64,000 nt of DNA. Origin: Desulfobulbaceae bacterium BRH_c16a. GTDB taxonomy: Bacteria > Desulfobacterota > Desulfobulbia > Desulfobulbales > Desulfocapsaceae. Where the stretch lies: NCBI GenBank assembly GCA_000961725.1, contig LADS01000053.1, forward strand, positions 124,001 to 188,000. The letters run 5' to 3'. This document shows positions 1 to 8,843 of the stretch, in pieces (position 1 is the stretch's first letter; each line of letters starts with the position of its first letter). The translations under genes and the position numbers were made by a program. The notes beneath the pieces are model-generated. The model was not told the origin of the DNA, made no database searches, and was given only the letters and a program-made list of their open reading frames with translations.

Positions 1-1739
1 TTCATGTCCGGCCACACCTCGGTATCAGACAGGTTTGAGCCATTCAGAATTCCGGTAATCTCAAGCCCCCGTAGGATGGTATTAAATGCACGGGTACCGG
101 AAGGTGTTTGTTTGAGAAATATCCTGCTGGGCAACGCCATGGCGATAATACCGTCTGGTTTTGCCCACTGCGTTGATTTCCATAGAAAAGGCAGATCTGG
201 GTTGTTGTCAGGATTACGGTAGGTTCCTGCTATGTCTGAGACCCCACGATCAACCAGAATTCGACGAGTCAACGCAGAAAATGAGTCATTATGGGACTTA
301 TTCTCTTTTTTAGCATCTTCATTCTCCCCTTTCAGGCGACTCCATGGAGGATTGCCGATGACCAGATCAAACCGGCCATTGAACTCTTCGGCAAGATCGG
401 TGCGCAAACTGCCAAGGACAAAACCTTTGGCATCTCGCTCATCTGGGCGTCTAAGGTTGTAGAGCACTGCACCCTGGAGTGGTTTTGGAAACTTTAGGCT
501 TTTAGGTGGACGAGGCGAACCATTCAGTTCAATAGCGGTGATATAGAGGGATAAAGCCGCTAGACGCAGAGCTGACTCACTGACATCAAAACCACAGAGC
601 TGCTTGTACAGGATAGACTGAATTGTCCTGGTATCCGGTCTCTTCCCATCGTCTTCCCAACGTGCGGCAACAAGTTTCCTGAATGCCAGGACAAGGAAAA
701 TGCCGGCACCACAACTCGGATCAAGTATTTGGGCATCCTTCTTCTTTGAGACACCTTCAAAGGCATCGTCCACCAGGTAGTGTGCAATGTTTTTTGGCGT
801 ATAGTAAACACTGGTATTTTCTGCCCGTTGCGCATCCCATACCCTGCTGAAACTTTCATATACCTGACTGAGTACACCAATAGGGATGTGAGCGAAGTCT
901 AGATCGCCCCAATCTATCTGACGTTGAAAATGTTTTCCTGCAGGTTTCCACTTTTCAAGAATAGCTCGCAAATGATGAAACAATTTGCCGTCCGTTTGTG
1001 CATCGGCAAGCTCAAATACTTCCATGCGAGAGCTGGAGAACGGAAGTAAGTCTCCATTAAAGGTCTCATCAAGCCAGTAGCATGTCGCTACAGAGTTGAT
1101 GACATTACTGAAGCAGTCACCAGGAACTGTTGCATGCGGACAGATTGCAGCAAGCTCATTCGGCTGGATTATCTTACGATCACAGAGAAAGCGAAAAAAC
1201 AGTGCTCGGCCAAGAAGCGAAAGGACATCCAGTGGGTTAAGGCCATAGGTATCGATGAGGATTTTTGATGAGTGGCTTAGCAGATCGTGAATTGTATTAA
1301 ATATATAGTCAGGGGCCCCAGGTTGGCCTTCCACAGTAAAAACACCACTCACGACACTCTGAAAGAATAGTGGAGCTTCCGGAGCATCTTGCTTAATGGT
1401 CTCTTTGTAGCCATTTCCCAATATGGAGCGGTTCAGGGTTATGGGATATACATTCAACTCTCCTGGACTTAAGATGCCGAGGTATGCGTGCTCCCCCCTA
1501 TTGGCCAGCATGTGTTGCAAATCCATAATTTTTTCTCTGCTAACATTCCGTATCCGGTCTTCCGAGACGATGTAGAGCAGAGGCCTGGCCTGGAACTCGG
1601 CTATGGCGTCAACTTTGAGGTGTCCACCCCCTGAAGATCTTAGCAGATCAAGGTAATCCAAATGCCTGGGAGTCGGTTCTCCTGTGAGTGGCACAACATC
1701 ATGGCATCCAAAAGCTTTGGCTGTGTTTAGGACATTCAT
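1..1739 (-). CDS. N6-adenine DNA methyltransferase / Eco57I-type restriction-modification protein (partial)
   Basis: The minus-strand frame is open from the ATG at 1739 to the left window edge, so the C-terminus is missing and about 579 residues are visible. A motif I (DPSCGAGIFL) lies near residue 340 and a motif IV (NPPW) near residue 462. These are the SAM-binding and catalytic motifs of class I adenine methyltransferases. The roughly 330 residues before motif I are not recognised; their length fits proteins that combine modification with restriction, such as Eco57I-type or type IIG-like enzymes, but no nuclease motif is visible. The ATG overlaps the stop of the upstream lexA-like gene by 4 bases (ATGA), so the two are probably translated in a coupled way and controlled together. 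The methyltransferase call is firm; the restriction role is inference. Confidence 0.85.
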   Translation of the reverse strand, partial: MNVLNTAKAFGCHDVVPLTGEPTPRHLDYLDLLRSSGGGHLKVDAIAEFQARPLLYIVSEDRIRNVSREKIMDLQHMLANRGEHAYLGILSPGELNVYPITLNRSILGNGYKETIKQDAPEAPLFFQSVVSGVFTVEGQPGAPDYIFNTIHDLLSHSSKILIDTYGLNPLDVLSLLGRALFFRFLCDRKIIQPNELAAICPHATVPGDCFSNVINSVATCYWLDETFNGDLLPFSSSRMEVFELADAQTDGKLFHHLRAILEKWKPAGKHFQRQIDWGDLDFAHIPIGVLSQVYESFSRVWDAQRAENTSVYYTPKNIAHYLVDDAFEGVSKKKDAQILDPSCGAGIFLVLAFRKLVAARWEDDGKRPDTRTIQSILYKQLCGFDVSESALRLAALSLYITAIELNGSPRPPKSLKFPKPLQGAVLYNLRRPDERDAKGFVLGSLRTDLAEEFNGRFDLVIGNPPWSRLKGENEDAKKENKSHNDSFSALTRRILVDRGVSDIAGTYRNPDNNPDLPFLWKSTQWAKPDGIIAMALPSRIFLKQTPSGTRAFNTILRGLEITGILNGSNLSDTEVWPDM

Positions 1740-2377
1740 GCACAACACCGATTACCCATGGTTCGAATAATTCCTTGGTATCTCCCGATGATTCTGACAA
1801 AATCATTCTTGTCTATGTCATACGTGAGATCTTCAAAAAAAGGATTTTCGGATTTAAGCACAAGAGATTTCGAAGACAAATAGACACGTTTCAGCGTGGC
1901 TTCTTGTTCGATCAGAACAGCAGCTATTTCACCATTCGCAACAAACTCAGACCTTTTTATGACAGCAATATCGCCGTCTTTGATTCCTGCTCCAGTCATA
2001 CTGTCTCCAAGAACATGGAGCGCAAAAAGCTCTCCTCCGCCAAATAAGGCAGGCGGAACAGGCAAAGAACCTTCCAAATTCTGTTCTGCCCATATCGGAA
2101 GGCCAGCTGCGATAGTCCCCAGTATGGGGATTGAGTTTTCCTGCTGCCCGCTAAACGTTGGTGGTGACGATACCAGCTGGATTCCGCGGGCTTTTCCGCA
2201 ATTCAGGTGGAGATAACCTTTTTTTTCTATCAATTGAAGATGACCACGAACAGCATTGAGGCTACTGAACCCAAAGTTGTCACGTATTTCCGCCTGGGTT
2301 GGAGGGTGCCCCATTTTTATCTGCCACTCGCCAATAAATTCAATAATCTCAGACTGTTTTTCGGTCAGACGCTTCAT
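1736..2377 (-). CDS. lexA: LexA-family self-cleaving transcriptional repressor
   Basis: This 213-residue protein is full length for LexA. The N-terminal 65 residues are a winged helix (RLTEKQSEIIEFIGEW, then PPTQAEIRDNFGF). The C-terminal S24 peptidase fold shows an Ala-Gly cleavage site (TIAAGLP), the nucleophile Ser in LGDSMTGAGI and the catalytic Lys in TLKRVYL. LexA proteins repress DNA-damage genes and cleave themselves on RecA filaments. An AGAGG ribosome site precedes the ATG. The gene overlaps the downstream methyltransferase by 4 bases and has an SOS-box-like palindrome 42-57 bases upstream of its start. It is therefore probably a local, autoregulated copy that ties the restriction gene to DNA damage, rather than the host's main LexA. 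Whether it also controls host genes cannot be told. Confidence 0.9.
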   Translation of the reverse strand: MKRLTEKQSEIIEFIGEWQIKMGHPPTQAEIRDNFGFSSLNAVRGHLQLIEKKGYLHLNCGKARGIQLVSSPPTFSGQQENSIPILGTIAAGLPIWAEQNLEGSLPVPPALFGGGELFALHVLGDSMTGAGIKDGDIAVIKRSEFVANGEIAAVLIEQEATLKRVYLSSKSLVLKSENPFFEDLTYDIDKNDFVRIIGRYQGIIRTMGNRCCA

Positions 2378-2418
2378 GGCAACCTCTTGTCAAACTGAAA
2401 ATACTGCAATAATGAACA

Positions 2419-2434
2419 CTGTTATAATATGCAG
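2419..2434. promoter_or_regulatory. SOS-box-like LexA operator
   Basis: The sequence CTGTTATAATATGCAG has the CTG-N10-CAG layout of a gammaproteobacterial SOS box. The flanking bases extend the match to CACTG...GCAGTA. It lies 42-57 bases upstream of the lexA-like start. An overlapping inverted repeat TACTGCA (2402-2408) / TGCAGTA (2430-2436) shares the right half. The site probably mediates autoregulation of lexA and the coupled methyltransferase. LexA boxes vary between phyla, so the assignment rests on position and symmetry. Confidence 0.6.
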
Positions 2435-2652
2435 TACCAAGAAAGGCAATATATGATTTGTGAACAAGTTGTTGACTCTGGTGACGACCGGAGCCCTGGC
2501 CTGGCATCTGCAGGCATAACTCATTTTCACTCGTTATATTACTGTTCCGGTGACCTCTACATAGTTCAGCTTGGCAGCGAAAAGGTGTTGCCGGATGATG
2601 TTTTGCCGCATTCGAGCAAAACATCGCCTACCAAGTAAGCATTCCCCCGGCT

Positions 2653-3179
2653 ATTTCGTCACCTACGGCGGTCAGTTTGAGGCACAGCAGCAGACCACAC
2701 GCGTCATCGGCCTGCTCTCCATCACATCGTTCGTGCTGATGTATCGGATCCTGTTCAATTTGCTCCATGTGCACCGGTTGGAGATGTGCATTCTGATGAA
2801 CATCCCGCTGACGATGATCAGGGCGGTGGCCGTGATCTGGTTCACCACAGGGACGATCAGCATCGCCAGCCTGATGGGCTTCATCACCCTTGCCGGCATC
2901 TCCCTGCGCAACGGCATAATAATGATCAACCACTATTTCCATCTGATGAAGTATGAAGGCGAGACATTCTCCAAGATAATGATGGTGCGGGGCTCGCTCG
3001 ACCACTGCTCCCCGTGCTGATGGCGGCGACTTGCGCCGCTCTGGGGCTCTTGCCGATAGCGCTCTCCGCCAGCCAGCCGGGCAAGGAAGTTCTCCAGCCA
3101 TGGCCATGGCAATGGTCATGCTGGCCAGCTGGTTTCCTCCATCTATCCGGTGCTCTTTTACACCCCGGCGTTCTTCTAG
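2653..3179 (+). pseudogene. Remnant of a CusA/CzcA-type heavy-metal RND efflux pump
   Basis: The frame from 2653 reads GYFVTYGGQFEAQQQTTRVI and continues through IPLTMIRAVAV, SIASLMGFITLAGISLRNGI and HYFHLMKYEGETF. This is the conserved C-terminal transmembrane half of HME-RND transporters. The match moves to a second frame near 3010 (VLMAATCAALGLLPIALSASQPGKEV). After 3095 it moves to a third (AMAMAMVMLAS), then to LVSSIYPVLFYTPAFF with a stop at 3177-3179. With three frame changes and no first three quarters of a pump, this is a dead fragment. It points to a lost metal-resistance cassette. The minus-strand open frame over it is a shadow. Confidence 0.85.
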
Positions 3180-3447
3180 CACTGGTGCGGAGACTATTAC
3201 ACAATCGACTTCCAGGGGCATTTACACTTGAGATGAGTCAAGCAAAGAGGCGGCACCTTTTTTTCTCTGCTCGATATCACGACAATATCAACAGTTGGTC
3301 ACAGGCAAATAGCAATTCAAGTAATGACCCTGTGGTAATGTTGACTTTAATAAAGTCGACCATCCAGAGATGTGAGTCAAGCAAAGCTTTCTAATTCTTC
3401 TGTAAAAATTGTCGAGATAATTGAGCCACATAAGTTATGTATAAGAT
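3180..3447. other. Non-coding spacer downstream of gajB with repeats
   Basis: I see no gene here. The spacer holds two copies of the 13-base direct repeat GAGTCAAGCAAAG (3235-3247 and 3374-3386). It also has a near-perfect inverted repeat at 3340-3360 centred on GACTTTA-A-TAAAGTC. The inverted repeat has no T-run. It could be a weak terminator or a scar of an earlier insertion next to the RND fragment. Confidence 0.5.
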
Positions 3448-5334
3448 TTACATCCTGTGATTTTCAACTGGAACAGCTGCTTGCTGCAAAGTGGTGTATA
3501 AGTCACCTATTTGTGACCTCTGTTGTCCTCTCCGCCCCCAGCGCTCATCTCGTACGTCTGAAAAGGTAAAGTACACATGGGCTTTGGCACGACTAAATGC
3601 AACAAAAAACCCTCTTTTCTCTTCATCTGACTGATTTGAAAATGCCCACCACTGAGAATCTTCTAAACCAAGAAAGATAACAGAGTGGAACTCCAATCCC
3701 TTACTTTTATGGATAGTCATCGCAGGGATGACATCAGTGCCCATAAAATCGTTCACTGCATCACATGGATTAGAGTAGTCTTCTGCAGAGTTTTGTAATG
3801 CATTAGTAAAGTTGTTGATAACATCAGCCAGGTATGTACCACTCCGGTACTGTCTGTAAACCGATTTAAAAGTGCCTTCACCTATCATTCCGATAAGCTC
3901 TGCAGGCAATGTTGCGATTGCATTCCCTGCCTGTAACGCAGCACGAGCATGTTTTAAAAGTCGTACACATTCTTGTTCAACTTTAATAGCATCGTCATGT
4001 TCATCTAAACCCAAGAGAATAATGACCTCATTCACTAGAATATTCCAGGCCTCAGCATCGCGCTGTCGTGTTGCAAGCCTAAGTATCACCAACATGAATC
4101 GAACTGCAGGTTCGGTCAGAAGATCTTGAAGTAATGTCTCATCTCGAAGGGGGATGCCGTATAATGCGAGTGCCTCTTTTAGTTGTAAAATCATATCTCC
4201 AGCTCGCTGGCGAACAAGAATACAAAAATCCCTTGGCTTCAAACTATCCTCACGAATTCGCCGCTCTATTAACTGGGCAAGATGTAAAGCCTCGTCCTCG
4301 GGGTTACTAAATTCCAAAATGACGCAACTACCAGAGGTGTCAATATTCACAGCGTTAACAATTGGTGTCCCAGTCTCAAGCGTCTGAGCAATAATTTGCT
4401 GCATTGCTACCAATTCCGGTGCGGACCTATAATTGCTCACCAAATCTTTTCTTTCTGCTCCAAAGTCATTTTGATAAGTCTCAAAAACTTTAGGCATTGC
4501 TCCTGCCCACACCATTATGCGCTGCTTGTTGTCTCCCACAGCAGTCATAATCGTATCTGATTCAAAAAATGCTGATCTTATAAGATCGTATTGGGCAGCC
4601 GTTGTATCTTGAAACTCATCAAGAAAAACATATTGATATGTTTCCTGTAGAGCCATAGTAATCTTTGGATTAGACCTGAGAAGATATGCAGCTAAACGAT
4701 TTAACATTGGAAATGAAAGGCTCTGCGATCCCGCAGGCCGATTTAGCTGCTCTCTCCACCAACGGTGCCCCCAATATCGAATTCGGTCATCAATTTCTGA
4801 TGAAGAGTAGGGCAGTTCACAACCATGAGCCATTTTGTCAAAAATACGGTTAATTTGATTAGGCTGCAGAGCCATAAATGTGATCGGTTGCTGTCCTTGC
4901 GGAACTCCAGCGCTATCAAGCCATAGCTGTTTTGCGTTCACATGTAAGCCTCCGGTTAACACTTCATACCCAATCGGCGGTCTCCACTCTTCAACCAAGG
5001 CTGGTAAAAAACGATCAACCAAACTTTTAGCAAAAGCATCAAGAGTATAGGAATCAAATCGTTGTGCTCCATCACCACAGCGTTCTTTGACACGTTCGCC
5101 AAGATTTTTTGCGGCGTCGCGTTTGAATGAAATAGCTAAAATACGATGAGGTGTGGGACAAGTTCCGGTATCAAGAAGGTAGCTAGCCCGCTGCGCCAGC
5201 AACTCTGTCTTTCCCGCACCAGGCCCAGCGACAACGAGTGTGTTCTGATTGGACCGTACGACGTGGTTAGCTGTAAACTCTAAAGAAGCGACACCTACGG
5301 GCAGCCATTGATCAGGAGCGATGTACAACATCAC
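3448..5334 (-). CDS. gajB: UvrD/Rep-family helicase, Gabija GajB-like
   Basis: This is a superfamily 1A helicase of 628 residues. Motif I (VVAGPGAGKTELL) is near residue 35, motif II is YVFLDEFQDTTAAQYDL, motif V is MTIHKSKGLEFHSVIFLG and motif VI is FVAFSRAKAHVYF. Its ATG overlaps the stop of the OLD-family nuclease gene by 4 bases, which is the gene order of Gabija (gajA then gajB). In Gabija the helicase-like subunit joins GajA in a complex that degrades or nicks invading DNA. It is longer than the type GajB of about 500 residues, so this could be a divergent Gabija or another OLD-UvrD pair. All ATPase motifs look intact. Confidence 0.82.
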   Translation of the reverse strand: MMLYIAPDQWLPVGVASLEFTANHVVRSNQNTLVVAGPGAGKTELLAQRASYLLDTGTCPTPHRILAISFKRDAAKNLGERVKERCGDGAQRFDSYTLDAFAKSLVDRFLPALVEEWRPPIGYEVLTGGLHVNAKQLWLDSAGVPQGQQPITFMALQPNQINRIFDKMAHGCELPYSSSEIDDRIRYWGHRWWREQLNRPAGSQSLSFPMLNRLAAYLLRSNPKITMALQETYQYVFLDEFQDTTAAQYDLIRSAFFESDTIMTAVGDNKQRIMVWAGAMPKVFETYQNDFGAERKDLVSNYRSAPELVAMQQIIAQTLETGTPIVNAVNIDTSGSCVILEFSNPEDEALHLAQLIERRIREDSLKPRDFCILVRQRAGDMILQLKEALALYGIPLRDETLLQDLLTEPAVRFMLVILRLATRQRDAEAWNILVNEVIILLGLDEHDDAIKVEQECVRLLKHARAALQAGNAIATLPAELIGMIGEGTFKSVYRQYRSGTYLADVINNFTNALQNSAEDYSNPCDAVNDFMGTDVIPAMTIHKSKGLEFHSVIFLGLEDSQWWAFSNQSDEEKRGFFVAFSRAKAHVYFTFSDVRDERWGRRGQQRSQIGDLYTTLQQAAVPVENHRM

Positions 5335-7388
5335 TCGACACTTTCTTGCTGGGCGAGCAATGCTTTGGCTCCCTCGATGAGCTGTTTCAATACAACTGGA
5401 GCCTCTGTGACAAGTGTTTCATTATTAATTGCTAACAAAGCACGCATATGCATAACTGGTTTTGAGCCGTCAACAAAAAGATATTTATACCAGGCGAAAC
5501 TTTCCACCTGTTCCTGCGTATAACTATCTCCAAGTGTTGCTGGTGCTGTAGTTGCATCAGAGGCCAGTACTTGTCTCATTCGTTGTCTTATCACGCCTCG
5601 ATATGTCGGAGATCCGGGTGCAGGCAAACGCGGACCGCCTCCTGCAGGCGCGAGTCCTTTGTATACGATTGGGAAAGCTTCCAACATAGCTAGATCAAGA
5701 TCCAGTGGGGAAGAAAAGTATACTGCAAAATACGTTCTAAAATATGAAATCCAATTGTCCATTTGTGCAACATTGAGGTCTGATCCATCCTTTAAGGTAT
5801 CAAACTGACTATCAGCGAGGTTAACTGTATTCCCCGTATCACTTGTGAAATTAAGCTTTTGATGACCAGCACCGTATAATTTAATAAGCTGATTACGAAC
5901 ATATTGTACTCTCCCCCAACCGGCACCTTCCTTCTCCCTATCAAGATCAAGAAGAGTAATAAAGGGAATCCCAAGGTCATGCAAAAGACGCCAAAAATGA
6001 TTGACGTGACGCCCTCCCAGCGGGACAACTGAAATAAAGTGGGTGTCAACAGGCCTTCCACTTGCTTCCATTAACCGTCGGAGAACAATCTCTTCAGAGG
6101 CTCCTTCTCCAAGGATTACTAGCCTTGAAAAATATAATTCGGGATAACTGCGAACAGCTTCACGGACATATTTGAAAGACTCATTAGTCTCATTAGATGG
6201 TAGAGGAATGGGTTTAACACTTGTAGCAGAAGAATGCTCATGTCCAAAGAAATAGCGTACATTATCAGGAACAACCCTTCCAAGAATGGATGCAGAGTGA
6301 CTCGATATGATAACTTGAGCCCGACTATCCTTTGAGATTGCGTCCAGTTCTGCAACAATTCGCCCCAAATAATGAGGCGATAAGTGGTTTTCAGGTTCTT
6401 CGACTGTAAAAACGGTTAGAAGAGGCAGTTCTTCTCGAACCTCAGCCTTGAATCCGGAAGTATTAGCCCTATTCCTCAGCAGCTCTTCGACTCGGAATAA
6501 TCCTAAGGACAAAGATAAGGAAAAAAGCGACCGCATTCCATCGCTCAAATCCTCAACCGACATTGTACGCCCGTTCTCACCAGGATTGAAAGTTGGCACA
6601 AGAAGCTTGACTAAGGCAGTTGCCTCATTTTCCAAGGCTTGAAATGAAACTGTACGTGCAACTGGCCCATCGTATAATTTTTGCCAACTTCTCTGGACCC
6701 TCCTGTTCATGGTTTTTATTCCAGTCAATCCAGTAAGTTCAGCCTGTAACTCTGCCAGCTTTGTTTTAATGTTTTCTTCTACTCCACCCCACTCCAAAGC
6801 GTCAAGTAACCGGCCAAAACTAGTCGCGGTAGTGGCTTTAATCTGCTGTTTTGGGTCACGAGTAGCGGGAACATATATCACTCTTATCTTCCCACGATCT
6901 CCTGGTTGCACCCGCTTACGATTTCCATCCTGGATAATGGCTTCATCATCAGAGCTTGTTAGAATCCAAGAGATTGTTTGAGTGACATCTCCCTCCAGAG
7001 TGCCGTCATTACGCCAAATAGCCTCAAGACGTATGCGACAGTAAGGTGAACCACCAGGCTCATCTACAATCATTTGGTTAAATATTTCTGGTATAGAGTT
7101 GAGCGCTGCGCCAGGTTCATCAAGTTCCGAAAAGACCAATCGGCACTCAATTAGCAAAATACGCTGAGACTGCGATTTCAATTCCTCTCCTGAAGAAAGG
7201 TGAAAGTCATTTGATATAACTTGTCTCTGTGCGTTAGTTTCACCAAAGAGCCTCGTCAAAGCAATCATGGCAGCTGTTTTTCCTGAAGCATTCGGCCCTA
7301 CGAAACATGACAAATCGTCGAGTTTTATGGTCTGCCCCTGGTCATCAAAACATCGGAAGCCACGAATTATGATGGAATCAATTTTCAT
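5331..7388 (-). CDS. gajA: OLD-family ATP-dependent endonuclease with TOPRIM domain, Gabija GajA-like
   Basis: The protein has 685 residues and an ABC-type ATPase: Walker A FVGPNASGKTAAM near residue 30, signature LSDGMRSLF, Walker B VFTVEEPENHLSP and the H-loop IISSHSASIL. A TOPRIM nuclease domain follows, with ILGEGASEE near residue 421 and LLDLDREKEG about 45 residues later. Such proteins bind DNA and cut it, with nucleotides acting as a brake in Gabija GajA. It forms a two-gene operon with the UvrD-like helicase, overlapping by 4 bases. It is about 100 residues longer than the type GajA, mostly in the C-terminus after TOPRIM. The roughly 650-base region upstream probably holds the promoter. 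Confidence 0.85.
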   Translation of the reverse strand: MKIDSIIIRGFRCFDDQGQTIKLDDLSCFVGPNASGKTAAMIALTRLFGETNAQRQVISNDFHLSSGEELKSQSQRILLIECRLVFSELDEPGAALNSIPEIFNQMIVDEPGGSPYCRIRLEAIWRNDGTLEGDVTQTISWILTSSDDEAIIQDGNRKRVQPGDRGKIRVIYVPATRDPKQQIKATTATSFGRLLDALEWGGVEENIKTKLAELQAELTGLTGIKTMNRRVQRSWQKLYDGPVARTVSFQALENEATALVKLLVPTFNPGENGRTMSVEDLSDGMRSLFSLSLSLGLFRVEELLRNRANTSGFKAEVREELPLLTVFTVEEPENHLSPHYLGRIVAELDAISKDSRAQVIISSHSASILGRVVPDNVRYFFGHEHSSATSVKPIPLPSNETNESFKYVREAVRSYPELYFSRLVILGEGASEEIVLRRLMEASGRPVDTHFISVVPLGGRHVNHFWRLLHDLGIPFITLLDLDREKEGAGWGRVQYVRNQLIKLYGAGHQKLNFTSDTGNTVNLADSQFDTLKDGSDLNVAQMDNWISYFRTYFAVYFSSPLDLDLAMLEAFPIVYKGLAPAGGGPRLPAPGSPTYRGVIRQRMRQVLASDATTAPATLGDSYTQEQVESFAWYKYLFVDGSKPVMHMRALLAINNETLVTEAPVVLKQLIEGAKALLAQQESVE

Positions 7389-7977
7389 TCAATCTTGCCT
7401 GTTAAGTATTGTTTCTTAGACCGCAACCGATCATATGAATCTGGTTATTTATTTACCTGTGAATTCATTAATCTCGCAAAACTATAGCAACTAAAAGGTC
7501 AATATATTTCGAAAAACTTTTGACCCTATCTCAGAATTACGATGAAGGGCCGAAAAATAAGCCTTAAATCCTTCTTCTAATGGACGCACAAAGGGCATTG
7601 CAAAATTTCCCTTGATTTTTTTATACCTGAATGTAACTATATAAGCAATATTCCACTTGTTTCACACAAGTAATCCCTCTTCGTAGGGAAATAGCTGGAC
7701 GCTCTTGTTTGCAGTCACAGAAACGATGCATTTCGACAGATCGTCCTTGGAACACCCCAAACGCCTTATCTTCCTAGTAAAAGACAGTTTCATCGCACAG
7801 GCGAACTTCTCTGTTACAGTATGATATGGCGCATCCAACTGCAGATTTCTTGTTAGAATAACTGCTCTTTTTTATATCCAAACCTATGTCCGGCAAGTGC
7901 CCCTCACCACGATTATCGTGCGTGATTTTTTTGTAGTTGCCCGGCATGCAGTTTGTAACTCACCACACCCCATAAAC
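7389..7977. other. Divergent intergenic region between gajA and the rad52-like gene
   Basis: No gene is supported in these roughly 590 bases. The region must hold divergent promoters. It contains an inverted repeat GGTCAA (7497-7502) / TTGACC (7520-7525), placed about 110-137 bases upstream of gajA. It also contains a palindrome CACGAT-T-ATCGTG (7908-7920) followed shortly by a run of seven T. The palindrome may be an operator or a weak terminator. Short open frames here lack ribosome sites and recognisable products. Confidence 0.5.
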
Positions 7978-8024
7978 GGGAGAGTAACACATACTCCCGA
8001 CAGGGGACGTGTTGTCTCTCTCCC
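7978..8024 (+). promoter_or_regulatory. Two-tier leader hairpin, copy 1 (before rad52-like gene)
   Basis: The outer stem is GGGAGAG (7978-7984) with CTCTCCC (8018-8024). A middle stem is AACAC (7986-7990) with GTGTT (8009-8013). The inner stem is CCC with GGG around a gaca loop (7999-8002). The hairpin ends 6 bases before a strong GAGGAGGA ribosome site and 21 bases before the ATG. It belongs to a family of seven such elements in this module (see findings). Confidence 0.65.
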
Positions 8025-8045
8025 ATATCAGAGGAGGAAACAACA

Positions 8046-8738
8046 ATGTCCGAAGAAAAAAATCTTACAAAATTGGTTGCAGGGATCAATGCAGAGCTAC
8101 GCGCTTTTGGCCGAGCGGCTGTGCAGGAAATCAAGATGATGAAGGATGGAAAGGTCGTTGGCCAGATTCGGTATGGGTACAAGCCTCAGTATGTCTTTGA
8201 TGCTGTAAATAGTATCCTGCTGCCGGAAAACTGGCGCTACGAGGTTGTAAGCAAAGAAATTTTTGATAGTCAGGTCGTTGCTGAGGTCCGGCTCTTTATC
8301 CGAGTGAACGGTAATGAGTGGATCTGCAAAGGATCTCAGACAGGGCAGATGCAAATCGTGAAAGGCAATGTTGGCGACTCTTATAAAGGGGCAATCACAG
8401 ATGCTATTCAGAAATGTCTGTCCCTGCTCTCAATTGGAACTGATGCATACAGAGGTTTGCTTCGTGACGTTTATCTCGCCGGCAAACGTCCTGCTACTGC
8501 ATCACCTAAGCAACAACCAGAGCAACCCATCAAATCACCAATCAAATCGAATTCCGATCAAGATCAGGCTCGAAACAATACCGATTTGCCCAAAATAGCC
8601 GGTATCAATTATCAGCATAGGGATGGCATTGTTATAGCCGTCGGCAACTCGTTTGATAAGAAAGAACTGCTTAAGTCTGCAGGATTCAAATGGGATAAGT
8701 CGGATAAGAATTGGTACAAAGAGGTAGTAATGCATTAA
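8046..8738 (+). CDS. Rad52/22-family single-strand annealing protein
   Basis: Residues 1-150 resemble Rad52-type annealases found on phages and conjugative elements (KLVAGINAEL, GYKPQYVFDAVNSILLPENWRYEV, SYKGAITDAIQKCLSLLSIGTDAY). These proteins anneal complementary single strands during recombination. A Pro/Gln/Ser-rich linker (about 155-185) follows. A short C-terminal module then reads FDKKELLKSAGFKWDKSDKNWYK, a pattern like the DUF5710-type domain of mobile-element proteins. The ATG has a GAGGAGGA ribosome site. The next gene encodes a RecB-like nuclease, so the two probably act as an exonuclease-annealase recombination pair, like lambda Exo-Bet. The Rad52 call is by sequence pattern and gene context. 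Confidence 0.78.
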   Translation: MSEEKNLTKLVAGINAELRAFGRAAVQEIKMMKDGKVVGQIRYGYKPQYVFDAVNSILLPENWRYEVVSKEIFDSQVVAEVRLFIRVNGNEWICKGSQTGQMQIVKGNVGDSYKGAITDAIQKCLSLLSIGTDAYRGLLRDVYLAGKRPATASPKQQPEQPIKSPIKSNSDQDQARNNTDLPKIAGINYQHRDGIVIAVGNSFDKKELLKSAGFKWDKSDKNWYKEVVMH

Positions 8739-8775
8739 CGCTCAACCCATCTCGCATTTTCATCTCACCCAGTGA

Positions 8776-8817
8776 GGGAGGACATTGTTTCCCCTCATGG
8801 GATCCGTGTGTTCTCCC
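8776..8817 (+). promoter_or_regulatory. Two-tier leader hairpin, copy 2 (before PD-(D/E)XK nuclease gene)
   Basis: The outer stem is GGGAGGACA (8776-8784) with TGTTCTCCC (8809-8817), nine pairs including one G-T. The inner stem is CCC with GGG around tcat (8792-8801). The ribosome site CGGAGGA (8829-8835) and ATG 8844 follow. Confidence 0.65.
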
Positions 8818-8843
8818 AATTTACTTTCCGGAGGAACAAACAC

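Noticed and set aside
2628..3221. Minus-strand open frame (197 codons) over the RND remnant
   Set aside because: The plus strand clearly encodes RND segments in successive frames. The minus-strand product is low-complexity and unlike any family.
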